From contig NZ_WTFT01000012.1 in assembly GCF_009861505.1 (NCBI RefSeq), positions 175,043-239,042 on the forward strand: 64,000 nucleotides of DNA. The letters run 5' to 3'. The position numbers were made by a program, and so were the translations under genes. Of the stretch, positions 34,092 to 46,330 are shown one piece after another. Each line of letters begins with the position of its first letter. Within the stretch, counting starts at the first letter, position 1. The notes beneath the pieces were generated by a model that worked only from the letters and a program-made list of their open reading frames with translations, searched no databases and was not told where the DNA came from. This DNA is from Pseudomonas izuensis. Lineage in GTDB: Bacteria; Pseudomonadota; Gammaproteobacteria; Pseudomonadales; Pseudomonadaceae.

Positions 34092-34158
34092 CATCGCGGG
34101 CAAGCCTTGCTCCCACAAGAGCGCCTCGGACCTGTGGGAGCAAGGCTTGCCCGCGATC
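34092..34158. repeat. REPIN 6
   Basis: Inverted units CATCGCGGGCAAGCCTTGCT and AGCAAGGCTTGCCCGCGAT bracket about 25 bp between bdhA and the acetoacetyl-CoA synthetase gene. Confidence 0.88.
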
Positions 34159-34194
34159 GAGTGCGCAGCACTCGCCAACAAGAAGAGGCAAATC

Positions 34195-36150
<1,956 letters not shown>

Positions 36151-36161
36151 ACACCGCCCCC

Positions 36162-36247
36162 CCTGTAGGAGCTGGCTTGCCAGCGAAGAGGCCCTGAAAA
36201 ATGATGCAAGATTCAAGGCCGCCTTCGCTGGCAAGCCAGCTCCTACA
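36162..36247. repeat. REPIN 7
   Basis: Inverted units TGTAGGAGCTGGCTTGCCAG and CTGGCAAGCCAGCTCCTACA, a GCTGGC variant of the core, bracket about 40 bp between the synthetase and the convergent PilU-like gene. Confidence 0.88.
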
Positions 36248-36258
36248 CAGAGTATGTA

Positions 36259-37368
36259 TCAGTCCATGAGTCCCCAATCACCCGATGGTGCGTGCGTACC
36301 GGGTGAGGTTTCAGCGTGCAGTTTCAACCGCAAGCGCAAATTGTTGGCCGAATCCGCATGCTTCAACGCCTCTTCCTCTTCAATGACCCCTTCTGCAACC
36401 AACTCGAACAACGCTCCGTCAAACGTCTGCATCCCCAACGCCGCTGATTTTTCCATCACCCCCTTGAGTTCGGAAAACTGGTTAAGCCGGATCAGATCGC
36501 CAACGGTTGGTGTCCCCAGCATCACCTCCACCGCCACCCGTCGTTGCCCGTCACGACTGCGCACCAGCCGTTGGGATACACAGGCCTTGAGGTTATTGCC
36601 CAGGTCATGGAGCAGTTGCCCGCGGCGCTCTTCGGGGAAGAAGTTGATGATGCGGTCAAGCGCCTGGTTGGCGTTATGGGCGTGCAGCGTGGAGATCACC
36701 AGATGCCCGGTGTCGGCGAAGGCCAAGGCATGTTCCATGGTCTCGCGGTCGCGGATTTCGCCGATCAGCACCACGTCCGGCGCCTGACGCAGGGTGTTTT
36801 TCAACGCACTATGGAAGCTGCGGGTGTCGACGCCGACCTCACGCTGATTGATGATCGATTGTTTGTGCCGGTGGATGTATTCGATCGGGTCTTCGATGGT
36901 GACGATATGACCACGGCTGTGACGGTTGCGATGATCGATCAGGGCCGCCAGCGACGTGGACTTGCCCGAGTCGGTGGCGCCGACGAACAGCATCAGGCCT
37001 TGCTTGAGCATCACCGTTTCAAGCAATACCGGTGGCAACTTGAGGTCTTCGAAACGCGGTATGTCGAGCTTGACGTTGCGCACCACCATGGACACATCGT
37101 TGCGCTGCTTAAAGATATTGACCCGGAAGCGTCCAACCCCCGCCCGGGAGATCGCCAGGTTCATTTCCAGCGCCCGGTCGAACTCCCGGCGCTGTTCGGC
37201 GTCCATGATGGACGCGGCAATCGCCGCGATGTCCCCCGGCTTGAACGCCTGGTCCGCCAGGGGCGTGAGAACACCGTCGAACCGCGCACTGGGTGGCGCA
37301 CCGGTGGACAGATAAAGGTCGGAGCCATCCTGGCTGGCCAGGCGTTTTAACAACGCATCGATTTCCAT
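36259..37368 (-). CDS. PilT/PilU-type retraction ATPase, PilU-like
   Basis: 369 residues. The whole chain aligns by eye with PilU: GSDLYLSTGAPPS at the N-terminus, Walker A at 130-137, Asp box IEDPIEYIH, Walker B LIGEIRDRETM and His box TLHAHNAN. PilU assists the PilT motor in pilus retraction. Walker A reads GATDSGKS where family members usually have GATGTGKS; the Lys and Ser are retained. No pilT, other pil gene or promoter partner is beside it, so it is an orphan. An earlier in-frame ATG (37395) would add nine residues; the start at 37368 begins MEIDALLKRL like PilU. Confidence 0.88.
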   Translation of the reverse strand: MEIDALLKRLASQDGSDLYLSTGAPPSARFDGVLTPLADQAFKPGDIAAIAASIMDAEQRREFDRALEMNLAISRAGVGRFRVNIFKQRNDVSMVVRNVKLDIPRFEDLKLPPVLLETVMLKQGLMLFVGATDSGKSTSLAALIDHRNRHSRGHIVTIEDPIEYIHRHKQSIINQREVGVDTRSFHSALKNTLRQAPDVVLIGEIRDRETMEHALAFADTGHLVISTLHAHNANQALDRIINFFPEERRGQLLHDLGNNLKACVSQRLVRSRDGQRRVAVEVMLGTPTVGDLIRLNQFSELKGVMEKSAALGMQTFDGALFELVAEGVIEEEEALKHADSANNLRLRLKLHAETSPGTHAPSGDWGLMD

Positions 37369-37486
37369 GGCAAAAAGCACCCGCGAAGCATTCAATTGGC
37401 AGAAATGACCCGGACCGGGTCAAAGCAGTGATTGCCTGGCAAGCATAGTAGACGCCGCCACCCCGACTTATGTGCAGGACACCTTG

Positions 37487-40024
37487 ATGAACGCATCACC
37501 CAACGCCAGCGATGCCCAGGCCTTGATTGCCCGACTGGACTGGACAAACACGCCGCTGGGCGAGGCCAGTACCTGGCCGCAGAGCCTGCGCACCGCCGTG
37601 GACATCGTGATCCATTCGCCGATGCCGATGCTGTTGCTCTGGGGGCCACAGCTGACGCAGATCTACAACGACGGCTTCGCCCTGATGGCGGGCAGCAAGC
37701 ATCCGCACGCTTTCGGACAGCCAACACACCAGATCTGGCCAGAACTCAGAGACTTTACCGACCCGATTTACAGCGCCGTCCTACAGGGCCAGGTGCGGAC
37801 CTACAGCGAACAGCGCTTCACCCTGCAGCGCGATGGCAAGGATTCCGATTTCTGGCTCGACCTGACCTACAGCCCCATCCGCGATGAAAATGCGGAAGTC
37901 GCCGGGATCCTGGTCACCGCCATCGAAACCAACGAACGCCGGCGCATTGCCCTCGAACTGGAACAACGCTCAGCTGCCAGCCTCAAGGCGCAACAGGACA
38001 CCGAAGAACGCCTGCAACTGGCCCTGTCTGCCACCGACGCGGTCGGCACCTGGGATTGGGATATCAGTGAGGACCGTTTCATTGCCGACGCGCATTTCGC
38101 GCAATTGCATGGCATCGATCCGGCCATGTCTGGCCAATTGCCAATCAGCGCGTATCTGCACGGTGTTCACCCCGAAGACCGCGCCTTGATCGCCCGCAGC
38201 ATCAAGCATTGCATCACCCAAGGCAGCGAATACGCCGAGGAATATCGCCTGTTGCAACCCGACGGTCAGCTGCGTTGGGTGTTCGCCCGCGGGCGTTGCT
38301 ACAAGGACCACCATGGCCGGCCGATCCGCTTCCTTGGCGCCGCCCTGGACCTGACCGATCGCAAAAACACCGAGCAGGCCCTGCGCCAGAGTCAGACCGA
38401 GTTGCAGTTGATCATCAATGCCATGCCGATCCTGATCAGCTACGTCGACCGCGAGGAACGCTTTCGCCTGAACAATTCCGCTTATCTGGACTGGTACGGC
38501 CTGACGCCCCAGGAGCTCTACGGCAGGACGATTCGCGAGGTGTTGGGCGATGAAGCCTACGCCTTGCGCGCTGAGCACATCGCCCAGGCGCTGGCCGGCA
38601 GGTCCTGCTCTTTCAGCATCGACACGCCGCACCGTGACGGCAGTATCCGGCACGCCCTGATGAATTATTTACCGCGCCACGGCGCGGACGGCGCGGTGAA
38701 CGGTTTTTATATCTTTGTGATCGACGAAACCGAACGCAAAAAGACCGAAGAAGCCCTGCTCAACCTCAACGAAACCCTCGAAGAGCGGGTTGCCGCCCGC
38801 ACCCAACAACTGGCGGAAACCAACCAACGCCTGCAAAACGAGATGTACGAACGCGAACGTGCCGAAGACGCCCTGCGCCATGCGCAGAAAATGGAAGCGG
38901 TCGGCCAGCTCACCGGCGGCATCGCCCACGACTTCAACAACATGCTCACCGGGATTATCGGCAGTCTCGACCTGATGCAACGCTACCTGGCCGATGGGCG
39001 CACCGAGGACATCGGCCGTTTCGCCGAAGCCGCCGTGTCTTCGGCGAAACGCGCCGCCGCCCTGACCCATCGCCTGCTGGCATTCTCCCGGCGTCAATCG
39101 CTGGACCGCAAGCCAATCAATGCCAACGATCTGATCCATTCCCTGGAAGACCTGTTCAGCCGCACCAAGGGCGACCATATCCAGCTCAAGCTGCAACTGG
39201 CCGAGGACGCCTGGCCGGTCAGCACCGATGTCAGCCAACTGGAAAACGCGCTGCTCAACCTGGTCATCAATGCCCGGGACGCCATGCCCGATGGCGGCGA
39301 ATTGTGCATCGAAACCGCCAACGTCTATCTCGACGGCAGCGACGTCTACATTCTGGAGCCGGTCAAGGCGGGCGATTACCTGATGATCGCTGTCAGTGAC
39401 AACGGCACCGGCATGACGCCGAAGATATTGGCCAAGGCCTTCGATCCTTTCTTCACCACCAAACCCATCGGCCAGGGCACGGGGTTGGGTCTGTCGATGA
39501 TTTACGGGTTTGCCCAGCAGTCGGGCGGCCACGTCAGCCTGTTCAGCATGCCCGGCCAGGGCACCAGCGTGCGCCTGTACCTGCCGCGCCTACACACCAT
39601 GGAGCCGGTAGACGACCTGTCGCCCGACATCGGCGAAGCGCCGCCGGCGATTGCCGGGGAAACCGTGGTGCTGGTGGAGGACGACCCGGCGGTGCGCATG
39701 CTGGTGCTCGACCTGCTCAAGGAACTGGGATATCACGCCCACGAAGCGGAAGATGCGAAAACCGCCCTGCCCTTGCTCGAATCCGATTTGCGGGTTGATC
39801 TGCTGGTCACCGATGTCGGCCTGCCGGGCATGAATGGCCGACAACTGGCGGAAATCGCCCGCCAGCATCGCCCGCAACTCAAAGTGCTGTTCATGACCGG
39901 CTACGCGCAAATGGCTGCCGAACGCCAGGGTTTCCTCGAGGAAGGTATGGACATGGTGGCCAAACCGTTCTCCATTGATCTGTTGGCCAACAAGATTCGC
40001 ACGATGATCGGCCAGGCCGAGTGA
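37487..40024 (+). CDS. Hybrid sensor histidine kinase with PAS domains
   Basis: 845 residues. The order is an N-terminal PAS-like segment (about 20-160), a second PAS (about 180-300, [15 protein letters not shown]), a third (about 305-430, [21 protein letters not shown]), a coiled coil (430-470), HisKA with His near 480 in [11 protein letters not shown], HATPase with the N-box [14 protein letters not shown] and G-box [12 protein letters not shown], then a receiver from about 724 with Asp near 774 in [10 protein letters not shown]. No membrane segment is seen, so it is cytoplasmic. Its output partner is not encoded here. AGGA lies 8 nt before the ATG at 37487. It is divergent from the pilU-like gene. 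The signal is unknown. Confidence 0.92.
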   Translation: MNASPNASDAQALIARLDWTNTPLGEASTWPQSLRTAVDIVIHSPMPMLLLWGPQLTQIYNDGFALMAGSKHPHAFGQPTHQIWPELRDFTDPIYSAVLQGQVRTYSEQRFTLQRDGKDSDFWLDLTYSPIRDENAEVAGILVTAIETNERRRIALELEQRSAASLKAQQDTEERLQLALSATDAVGTWDWDISEDRFIADAHFAQLHGIDPAMSGQLPISAYLHGVHPEDRALIARSIKHCITQGSEYAEEYRLLQPDGQLRWVFARGRCYKDHHGRPIRFLGAALDLTDRKNTEQALRQSQTELQLIINAMPILISYVDREERFRLNNSAYLDWYGLTPQELYGRTIREVLGDEAYALRAEHIAQALAGRSCSFSIDTPHRDGSIRHALMNYLPRHGADGAVNGFYIFVIDETERKKTEEALLNLNETLEERVAARTQQLAETNQRLQNEMYERERAEDALRHAQKMEAVGQLTGGIAHDFNNMLTGIIGSLDLMQRYLADGRTEDIGRFAEAAVSSAKRAAALTHRLLAFSRRQSLDRKPINANDLIHSLEDLFSRTKGDHIQLKLQLAEDAWPVSTDVSQLENALLNLVINARDAMPDGGELCIETANVYLDGSDVYILEPVKAGDYLMIAVSDNGTGMTPKILAKAFDPFFTTKPIGQGTGLGLSMIYGFAQQSGGHVSLFSMPGQGTSVRLYLPRLHTMEPVDDLSPDIGEAPPAIAGETVVLVEDDPAVRMLVLDLLKELGYHAHEAEDAKTALPLLESDLRVDLLVTDVGLPGMNGRQLAEIARQHRPQLKVLFMTGYAQMAAERQGFLEEGMDMVAKPFSIDLLANKIRTMIGQAE

Positions 40025-40088
40025 CTTAGGGCATAATCGCGCGCTCTTTTTTCCGTCAGTGTCACCACCGTTGCAAGGTAATCGTTCC

Positions 40089-40364
40089 ATGAAAGCTCAG
40101 GCCCGCCACATTCTGGTGAAAACCTCGGAAGAAGCCGAGCAGCTCAAACAACGCATCGCCAAGGGCGAAGCCTTCGACGTGCTGGCCAAAAAATATTCCA
40201 CCTGCCCCTCCGGCAAACGCGGCGGCGACCTGGGTGAAGTGCGGCCGGGGCAGATGGTCGGGGTGATCGATGCGGTGATCTTCAAAAAGCCGCTGCGGGT
40301 GGTGCATGGGCCGATCAAGAGTAAGTTCGGGTATCACCTGGTGCAGGTGTTTTACCGGGATTGA
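40089..40364 (+). CDS. Peptidyl-prolyl cis-trans isomerase, parvulin type (second copy)
   Basis: 91 residues, single parvulin domain like the gene at 24087: ARHILV, STCPS, GGDLGEVRPGQMV and FGYHLVQV are shared in order. The ATG at 40089 begins the conserved ARHILV region; an earlier frame to 40059 has no ribosome site. It follows the hybrid kinase by 64 nt. The role is cytoplasmic folding of Xaa-Pro bonds. Confidence 0.9.
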   Translation: MKAQARHILVKTSEEAEQLKQRIAKGEAFDVLAKKYSTCPSGKRGGDLGEVRPGQMVGVIDAVIFKKPLRVVHGPIKSKFGYHLVQVFYRD

Positions 40365-40384
40365 TGGGTTGGCTTGAGGGCCTT

Positions 40385-40474
40385 TTCGCTGGCAAGCCAG
40401 CTCCCACAGGATCTGTGCCATGGCTACTATCTACGGCAACTTGTAATCCCTGTGGGAGCTGGCTTGCCAGCGAT
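40385..40474. repeat. REPIN 8
   Basis: Inverted units TTCGCTGGCAAGCCAGCTCC and GGAGCTGGCTTGCCAGCGAT bracket about 45 bp between the parvulin and kdgK genes. Confidence 0.88.
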
Positions 40475-40503
40475 CCGATGGCGCAGCCAGCGGCCATACC
40501 CCA

Positions 40504-41436
40504 TTACTTGGGGATGAGTGCACCGGGCACCTGAATCACCCGGCTCGCCAACAAATGCCCTGCCTCGGCCGCCTCCACCGGACTCCCTCCCTTGAGCCGA
40601 CTGGCCAGATACGCCGCGCTGAACGAATCCCCCGCCGCCGTGGTGTCCACCACCCGCTCGACTTTCTGCGCCGGCACTTCAAATGATTCGCCGTCACAAA
40701 AGATCAGACAGGCCTCGGAGCCGCGCTTGAGCACCACTTCAGGCGTGCCAATCTGCTCGTACGCGGCAAACACCGCCGCGCAATCGGCAAAATGGAACAG
40801 CGCCTGCTCGTCATCCACAGTCAGCAATGCCAGGTCGACATAAGGCAGCACGCGGCGATAAGCGGCCCTGGCCTCTTCGACCGAAGCCCACAGCCGTGGC
40901 CGGTAGTTGTTGTCGAAGACGATCCGCGCATCCCGTTGCCGGGCCTCGATCAGGGTTTCCAGCAACTTTTCCCGACCTTGCACGCCCAGCACCGCCAGGG
41001 TGATGCCGCTGAAGTACAACACGTCGTAATCCGGCAGCGCCGCCAGGATCGGCACGGCCGCCGGGGTGGTGAAGCAATCGCGCACCGCCGCCTCGTTGCG
41101 CCAGTAGAGAAAACGTCGTTCGCCGGCGGCGTCGGTCTGGATGCAATACAGACCCGGCAAGCGGCCAGGCAAGCGTTGGACCATGTCCAGGCCGATATTC
41201 TCGTCGGCCCAGCTCTGGCACATGGCATCGCTGAAACTGTCATCGCCCAGGGCGGTGACGTAATCCACGCTGCCGGCTGCGCCCAGCTCACGGGACAGAT
41301 AGACCGCGGTATTCAAGGTATCGCCGCCGAAACTCTGTTGCAGGCTGCCATCGGCGCGATGTTGCAACTCGATCATGCATTCACCGATCAGGGCGATGCG
41401 TGGGGCATCGGGCCCCAGGGTGTTGATGGTGTTCAT
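40504..41436 (-). CDS. kdgK: 2-dehydro-3-deoxygluconate kinase (PfkB family)
   Basis: 310 residues. PfkB signature 1 lies near the N-terminus (GGDTLNTAVYLSRELG) and signature 2 near the C-terminus (DTTAAGDSFSAAYLASRL, with the catalytic Asp in AAGD). The pattern matches KDG kinases, which phosphorylate 2-keto-3-deoxygluconate to KDPG for the Entner-Doudoroff aldolase. It is the last of eight leftward genes that begin at 47179. REPIN 9 separates it from the deaminase gene. Confidence 0.88.
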   Translation of the reverse strand: MNTINTLGPDAPRIALIGECMIELQHRADGSLQQSFGGDTLNTAVYLSRELGAAGSVDYVTALGDDSFSDAMCQSWADENIGLDMVQRLPGRLPGLYCIQTDAAGERRFLYWRNEAAVRDCFTTPAAVPILAALPDYDVLYFSGITLAVLGVQGREKLLETLIEARQRDARIVFDNNYRPRLWASVEEARAAYRRVLPYVDLALLTVDDEQALFHFADCAAVFAAYEQIGTPEVVLKRGSEACLIFCDGESFEVPAQKVERVVDTTAAGDSFSAAYLASRLKGGSPVEAAEAGHLLASRVIQVPGALIPK

Positions 41437-41479
41437 GGGTGCCGGGTCTCTGATGTTTCTTTGTTGTCTGGGCCGGCCT

Positions 41480-41548
41480 CATCGCGGGCAAGCCTTGCTT
41501 CCACAGGACTGGTGTCGCTCTTGTGGGAGCAAGGCTTGCCCGCGATGG
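41480..41548. repeat. REPIN 9
   Basis: Inverted units CATCGCGGGCAAGCCTTGCT and AGCAAGGCTTGCCCGCGATG bracket about 27 bp between kdgK and the deaminase gene. Confidence 0.88.
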
Positions 41549-41567
41549 CCGCACCTCGGTTTCAAGG

Positions 41568-42785
41568 TTAGAAACAGGTTTCCATGTTCTCGATGACGTT
41601 CAATTGCTCATCCACCAGACACCCCGTGCGCCATTTGTCGAACGTCAGGCACGGGTGCGAGGTGCCGAACGAAATGATGTCGCCCACGCGCAATTCAATC
41701 CCCGGCGCCACCGTCATGAACGCATGCTGGTCCATCACTGCCGTCACCTTGCAGGCGCCAACATCGTCACCCTTGGCCGGCACCACGCCGGCTTTATAGC
41801 GCATCAGCGGCACCGGCAAACCGGCGTCGTAGGCCACGTCGCGCTTGCCCAGGGCGATCACTGCGAAGCCCGGCTCCGGCAACGACTGCACATGGGCCCA
41901 GACTTCCAATGCCGGACGCAGGCCTTCATGCAGATCGCTGCGACGGTCGAGCACGCAGCATTGCGCCTCTTTGTAGATACCGTGGTCGTGGGCCACATAA
42001 CTGCCCGGACGCAACACGCTGAGGAAACGCCCGGCGGCGTTCTGCGCCTCAAACTCCTCGGCAATCAAGTCGTACCAGGCCGAGCCGGAAGCGGTGATGA
42101 TCGGTTTGGCGATGGCAAACGCGCCGCTGTCCTGCAACTGCACCGCCAGACGCACCAGTGAGCCGGCGAACGCGCGAATGCCGCTGACAGCGTGATCGCC
42201 ATGGATCACCCCTTCGTAACCTTCGATGCCGGTCAGGGCCAGTGCCGGTTGTGCGGCGATAGCCTTGGCCAGGTCCAGTACTTCCTGTTCGCTGCGGCAA
42301 CCGCAACGACCGCCGACCACGCCGTACTCGATCATCACGTTCAGGCGCACGCCACGGGAGGCGAAGTAGGCGCCCAGATCCGCCACGTTGTCCGGGTGGT
42401 CGACCATGCAATAGAAGTCAAACGCCGGGTCGGCCAACAGGTCGGCGATCAATGCCATGTTCGGCGTGCCGACCAGTTGGTTGGCCATCAATACCCGACG
42501 TACTCCATGGGCATACGCCGCACGGGTTTGCGTGGCGCTGGCCAGGGTGATGCCCCAGGCACCGGCGTCCAGTTGGCGGCGGAACAGCGCCGGGGTCATG
42601 CTGGTCTTGCCATGGGGCGCCAGTTCCGCGCCGCTGTCGCTGACGAAGGCCTGCATCCAGCGAATGTTGTGTTCCAGCGCCTGGCGATGCAGCACCAGTG
42701 CCGGCAGGCTGACGTCACGGACCAGGTTGGCGCCGGTCTGGGCAAAGCCCTTTTCCACGGCGGCAGTATTAGGGGCAGAAGACAT
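41568..42785 (-). CDS. Fold-type-III PLP deaminase/dehydratase, D-amino-acid type (candidate D-glucosaminate dehydratase)
   Basis: 405 residues. The N-terminal alanine-racemase-like barrel has the PLP lysine in APHGKT (Lys60); the C-terminal beta domain has metal ligands in SHPC (His377, Cys379), as in D-threonine aldolase and eukaryotic-type D-serine dehydratase. Such enzymes remove water and ammonia from beta-hydroxy D-amino acids. D-glucosaminate dehydratase of P. fluorescens is reported as a PLP and Mn-dependent enzyme with aldolase side activity and makes 2-keto-3-deoxygluconate, the substrate of the next gene. The assignment to glucosaminate is my inference. The ATG at 42785 begins MSSAPN; a start five codons earlier is possible. 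Confidence 0.8.
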   Translation of the reverse strand: MSSAPNTAAVEKGFAQTGANLVRDVSLPALVLHRQALEHNIRWMQAFVSDSGAELAPHGKTSMTPALFRRQLDAGAWGITLASATQTRAAYAHGVRRVLMANQLVGTPNMALIADLLADPAFDFYCMVDHPDNVADLGAYFASRGVRLNVMIEYGVVGGRCGCRSEQEVLDLAKAIAAQPALALTGIEGYEGVIHGDHAVSGIRAFAGSLVRLAVQLQDSGAFAIAKPIITASGSAWYDLIAEEFEAQNAAGRFLSVLRPGSYVAHDHGIYKEAQCCVLDRRSDLHEGLRPALEVWAHVQSLPEPGFAVIALGKRDVAYDAGLPVPLMRYKAGVVPAKGDDVGACKVTAVMDQHAFMTVAPGIELRVGDIISFGTSHPCLTFDKWRTGCLVDEQLNVIENMETCF

Positions 42786-42824
42786 GGTTGAACTCCTCAC
42801 ATTCGCGGCCGCAAGCAGCCGCTG

Positions 42825-43589
42825 TTATTCGTTGATGCGACGGGCCAGGCTGTTCGCACTGTCGATCAGCACCCGGCGGTAATCGTTGAAATGAGTCTTG
42901 GCATCGGCACGCGGAGCGACGATGCACAGGGTGCAAATGGCCACGCCATTGGGGTCTTTGACCGGGGCGGCGAAGCAATGGGTAAAGGTGTCGGCAACGC
43001 TGTCGAAAGAGAAAAAGCCGTCGATGCCGGCCTGGCGGATTTCCTGCAGGAACTGCTCAAGCGGCAAGCGTTCGCCGTTGGGCAGGATGAAGTCGTCGTG
43101 GTCGATCAGGTCGACGATTTCCTCATCGCTCAGGTGCGCCAGCAGCAGGCGCCCGGACGCGGTCCAGGGGATCGGCGCGTTCTCGCCGATGTCCGAGGAA
43201 ATACGAAAATGCCGCTCGCCCTCCTTCATCAGCGCCACGGTGTATTTGCGCCCGTTGAGCAAGCACATCTGCGCCGTTTCGCGGGTCTGGCTGACGATCT
43301 CCTGCAAGGCATGATCGGCCTCGCGGGTCAGGTCGAAATGGCGCAAATGCGCCTGGCCGAGGAAGTACAGTTGACGGCCGAGGTAGACGTGGCCGTCCTT
43401 GCCGACCGGCTCCAGAATCCGTCGTTCCAGCAGCGAGGCAACCAGTTCATAGACCGTGGATTTGGGGCTTCCGATGCCGCTGGCGATTTCATTCGGGCGC
43501 AGGGGCTGGCCGATCTCCTTGAGGAAGTCGAGGATATCGAACGCCCGGTCCAGACCGCGTGCCCGGCGCTTGATGGTGTCTTCGGTCAT
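42825..43589 (-). CDS. IclR family transcriptional regulator
   Basis: 254 residues. The N-terminal winged helix is at about 10-70 (RAFDILDFLKEIGQPLRPNEIASGIGSPKSTVYELVASLLE). The effector domain (about 90-250) has the IclR pattern with SGRLLLAHLSDEE. The ATG at 43589 has AGGGG 10 nt upstream; an open frame to 43706 runs through REPIN 10. It lies between RidA and the deaminase on the same strand and is likely to control the operon, perhaps through the palindrome TTCCG-N6-CGGAA at 47205. Confidence 0.9.
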   Translation of the reverse strand: MTEDTIKRRARGLDRAFDILDFLKEIGQPLRPNEIASGIGSPKSTVYELVASLLERRILEPVGKDGHVYLGRQLYFLGQAHLRHFDLTREADHALQEIVSQTRETAQMCLLNGRKYTVALMKEGERHFRISSDIGENAPIPWTASGRLLLAHLSDEEIVDLIDHDDFILPNGERLPLEQFLQEIRQAGIDGFFSFDSVADTFTHCFAAPVKDPNGVAICTLCIVAPRADAKTHFNDYRRVLIDSANSLARRINE

Positions 43590-43652
43590 GTCAGTGGTTC
43601 CCCTTGAAAATGCCGGGAGTTTAACCAGAGTGCTGCGGCGACTGTTAGGCCG

Positions 43653-43722
43653 CCATCGCGAGCAAGCATTGCTCCCACAAGATCGGCGAAAAACCTGTGG
43701 GAGCAAAGCTTGCTCGCGATGG
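43653..43722. repeat. REPIN 10
   Basis: Inverted units CATCGCGAGCAAGCATTGCT and AGCAAAGCTTGCTCGCGATG, with one mismatch in each, bracket about 28 bp between the RidA and IclR genes. Confidence 0.85.
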
Positions 43723-43734
43723 GCGCGACTCGGT

Positions 43735-44124
43735 TCAGGCCTTTTTCTTGTAGGCGATGCAGTCGATCTCGACCTTGCAGTCGACCATCATGGTCGCCTG
43801 CACACAGGCCCGGGCCGGTGCGTGTTCAGACTTGAAGTACTCGGAGAAGACCTTGTTGAAACTCGTGAAATCCCGCGGATCTTCCAGCCACACGCCAGCA
43901 CGCACCACATCTTCCAGGCCATAACCGGCCTCTTCCAGAATCGCGATCAGGTTCTTCATGGTCTGGTGCGTCTGCTCGACGATGCCACCCACAATGATCT
44001 CGCCATCCTTCGCCGGCACCTGGCCGGAGACGTGCAGCCAGCCATCGGCTTCAACGGCGCGGGCGAAAGGACGCGGCGTGCCGCCAGCGGCGGTGCTGCC
44101 GGTGCCATAACGAGTAATGCTCAT
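43735..44124 (-). CDS. RidA family protein (enamine/imine deaminase)
   Basis: 129 residues, single RidA (YjgF) domain. The conserved Arg is in PARACVQATMM, and the N-terminal strands read WLHVSGQVPAKDG. RidA proteins hydrolyse reactive enamines and imines released by PLP enzymes such as threonine and serine dehydratases. A RidA in the same operon as a PLP dehydratase (41568) fits removal of such an intermediate. AGGAGA precedes the ATG. Confidence 0.9.
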   Translation of the reverse strand: MSITRYGTGSTAAGGTPRPFARAVEADGWLHVSGQVPAKDGEIIVGGIVEQTHQTMKNLIAILEEAGYGLEDVVRAGVWLEDPRDFTSFNKVFSEYFKSEHAPARACVQATMMVDCKVEIDCIAYKKKA

Positions 44125-44154
44125 GAGTGTTTCTCCTGATTGAAAATTGAGTGT

Positions 44155-44949
44155 TTAAAACCGCGTGCTTTTGAGAAATTCAGCCAGACGCGGCGATTGC
44201 GGGCGCTCGAACAGGTCCTTGGGCGGCCCCTGCTCTTCGATGCGCCCCTGATTCATGAAAACGATCTTGTCCGAAACCTCGAAGGCGAAGCGCATTTCGT
44301 GGGTCACCAGCAGCATGGTCATGCCATCGTCCGCCAGCCCCTTGATCACGTTGAGCACTTCGCTGACCAGCTCCGGGTCCAGCGCCGAAGTCACCTCGTC
44401 GAACAGCATCAGGCTCGGGTTCATCGCAATCGCCCGGGCAATCGCGACGCGTTGTTGCTGACCGCCGGACAACTGGCCGGGGTAGTGATCGCGACGCTCT
44501 AGCAGGCCGACTCGCTCCAGCCACTTTTCCGCCAGGGCCACCGCCTCGTCCTTGTGCAGCTTTTTCACCTTGAGCAAGCCCAGGGTGACGTTCTGCAACG
44601 CGGTGAGGTGCGGGAACAGGTTGAACTGCTGGAACGCCATGCCGGTCATGGCGCGATGGCGGGCAATGACTTTTTCCGGGTGGCGGATGCGTTTGCCGTT
44701 GACCTCGTCATAACCGATGGATTCGCCGTCGAGCAGGATCTGCCCGCCCTGGAACTCTTCGAGCATGTTCACGCAGCGCAGCAGCGTGGTCTTGCCCGAA
44801 CCGCTGGATCCGATCAGCGTCACAACGTTACCGCGCTGCATGGTCAGATCGACGCCCTTGAGCACTTCGAGGTGGTCGTAACGTTTGTGCAGGCCGCGAA
44901 TGTCCAGCAGGGGCTGGCCGTTCTGTGGGTTGATTTGAGTCTGAGTCAT
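44155..44949 (-). CDS. Polar amino-acid ABC transporter ATP-binding protein
   Basis: 264 residues, single ABC domain: Walker [10 protein letters not shown] (about 48-56), Q-loop [11 protein letters not shown], signature LSGGQQQR and Walker [13 protein letters not shown]. This is the GlnQ/HisP type. It overlaps the upstream permease stop by 4 bases and is followed by RidA after 30 nt. Confidence 0.93.
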   Translation of the reverse strand: MTQTQINPQNGQPLLDIRGLHKRYDHLEVLKGVDLTMQRGNVVTLIGSSGSGKTTLLRCVNMLEEFQGGQILLDGESIGYDEVNGKRIRHPEKVIARHRAMTGMAFQQFNLFPHLTALQNVTLGLLKVKKLHKDEAVALAEKWLERVGLLERRDHYPGQLSGGQQQRVAIARAIAMNPSLMLFDEVTSALDPELVSEVLNVIKGLADDGMTMLLVTHEMRFAFEVSDKIVFMNQGRIEEQGPPKDLFERPQSPRLAEFLKSTRF

Positions 44950-45608
44950 GGCAAGGCCACCCGCTTTTCAATGTGCCGGCCGAGTAATTCGATGCCGTAG
45001 TTGATGACGAAGAACAGAAAACCGGCGAACAGGTAGAACTCCAGGGTCATGAAGGTCCGGGCGATGATCTGCTGGGTGCTGAGCAGCAACTCGGCCACGC
45101 CGATCACCGACAGCAGCGTCGAGGCCTTGACGATCTCGGTGGACGAGTTGACCCAGGTTGGCAAAATCTGCCGCATCGCCTGGGGTAGCAGCACGTAACC
45201 GAGCGCCTGAAAAAACGTCAGGCCGATGGCCTTGCTCGCTTCCATCTGCCCGCGCGGCAATGCCTGCAATGCACCGCGCACGATCTCGGCGACGTGGGAG
45301 CCGCAAAACAGCGTCAGCCCCAGGGCTCCAGCCTGAAATGCGCTGATCTGCCAGCCCAGCGCCGGCGCCATATAAAAGCAGGCCAACACCAGCACAAACA
45401 CCGGCGTGCCGCGAATCACATCGACATAGAAACGAAACGGCGCGCGCATCCAGAACTTGCCGTAGGTCAGCACCAGTCCCGCGAAAACGCCCACCACTGT
45501 GCCCAGCAAAATCGACAGCGCCGATACCTGCACACTGGTCAGAAAACCTTGCCACAAGGGTTCCCGCGCCACCCACAACTCATGCAACCAACTGGGGGAT
45601 TCGTACAT
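44946..45608 (-). CDS. Polar amino-acid ABC transporter permease
   Basis: 220 residues, five predicted membrane helices and the GlnP/HisM pattern ([32 protein letters not shown] is the ATPase-contact loop). It is the second permease of the importer, 8 nt after the first permease stop, and overlaps the ATPase start by 4 bases. Confidence 0.92.
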   Translation of the reverse strand: MYESPSWLHELWVAREPLWQGFLTSVQVSALSILLGTVVGVFAGLVLTYGKFWMRAPFRFYVDVIRGTPVFVLVLACFYMAPALGWQISAFQAGALGLTLFCGSHVAEIVRGALQALPRGQMEASKAIGLTFFQALGYVLLPQAMRQILPTWVNSSTEIVKASTLLSVIGVAELLLSTQQIIARTFMTLEFYLFAGFLFFVINYGIELLGRHIEKRVALP

Positions 45609-45616
45609 GGGGCCTC

Positions 45617-46279
45617 CTATCGGCGGATCGCCAGGCGCTGTTCGAGGTAGCGCAGCATCATGGCAATGAGGTAACAGGCCGCCACATAGAGCGCCGTGGT
45701 CACCAACCAGGTTTCAATCACCCGGTAGCTCTCGACATTGATCTTGCGCGCGTAATAGGTCAGCTCCGGCACGGCAATCGCCGCTGCCAGCGAGGTGTCC
45801 TTGAACAGCGAAATGAAGTTGTTCGACAAGGCCGGCAAGACATTGCGCAACATCACCGGTACGGTGACGTAGGCCTTGACCTGCCACTCGCCCAAGCCAA
45901 TCGCCAGACCGGCTTCACGCTGGCCCTTGGGAATGCTCAGCAGGCCACCGCGGAACACTTCGGTCAGGTACGCCCCGGCATACAGCGACAGGGTGATGAT
46001 GAACGAGGGAATCTTGTCCAGACGAATCCCCAGGCTCGGCAACGCGAAGTAGATCAACAGAATCAACACCAGAATCGGCGTGTTACGGATCACCGTGACA
46101 TACACCGATGCCAGCACCCGCAAGGCGCGGTGCTTCGACAACAAAGCAAACGCCATCAGCAGGCCGATCACGCAGCCGATGGCGATCGACACCAGCGCCA
46201 GTTCGAGACCCAGACCGAGCCCCGCCAGCAAGGTGTCGAAATCGCGCCAGACGGCGGCAAAGTTCAACTGATAGTTCAT
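45617..46279 (-). CDS. Polar amino-acid ABC transporter permease
   Basis: 220 residues, the same family as the next gene, with the contact loop GGLLSIPKGQREAGLAIGLGEWQVKAYVTVPVML. Both permeases together form the usual heterodimer of amino-acid importers. It begins 51 nt after the binding-protein stop. Confidence 0.92.
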   Translation of the reverse strand: MNYQLNFAAVWRDFDTLLAGLGLGLELALVSIAIGCVIGLLMAFALLSKHRALRVLASVYVTVIRNTPILVLILLIYFALPSLGIRLDKIPSFIITLSLYAGAYLTEVFRGGLLSIPKGQREAGLAIGLGEWQVKAYVTVPVMLRNVLPALSNNFISLFKDTSLAAAIAVPELTYYARKINVESYRVIETWLVTTALYVAACYLIAMMLRYLEQRLAIRR

Positions 46280-46330
46280 GGTCGGCAGTACCTTGAGCGG
46301 GGCGATCAGAGTCGCCCCACTCTCACGGGA

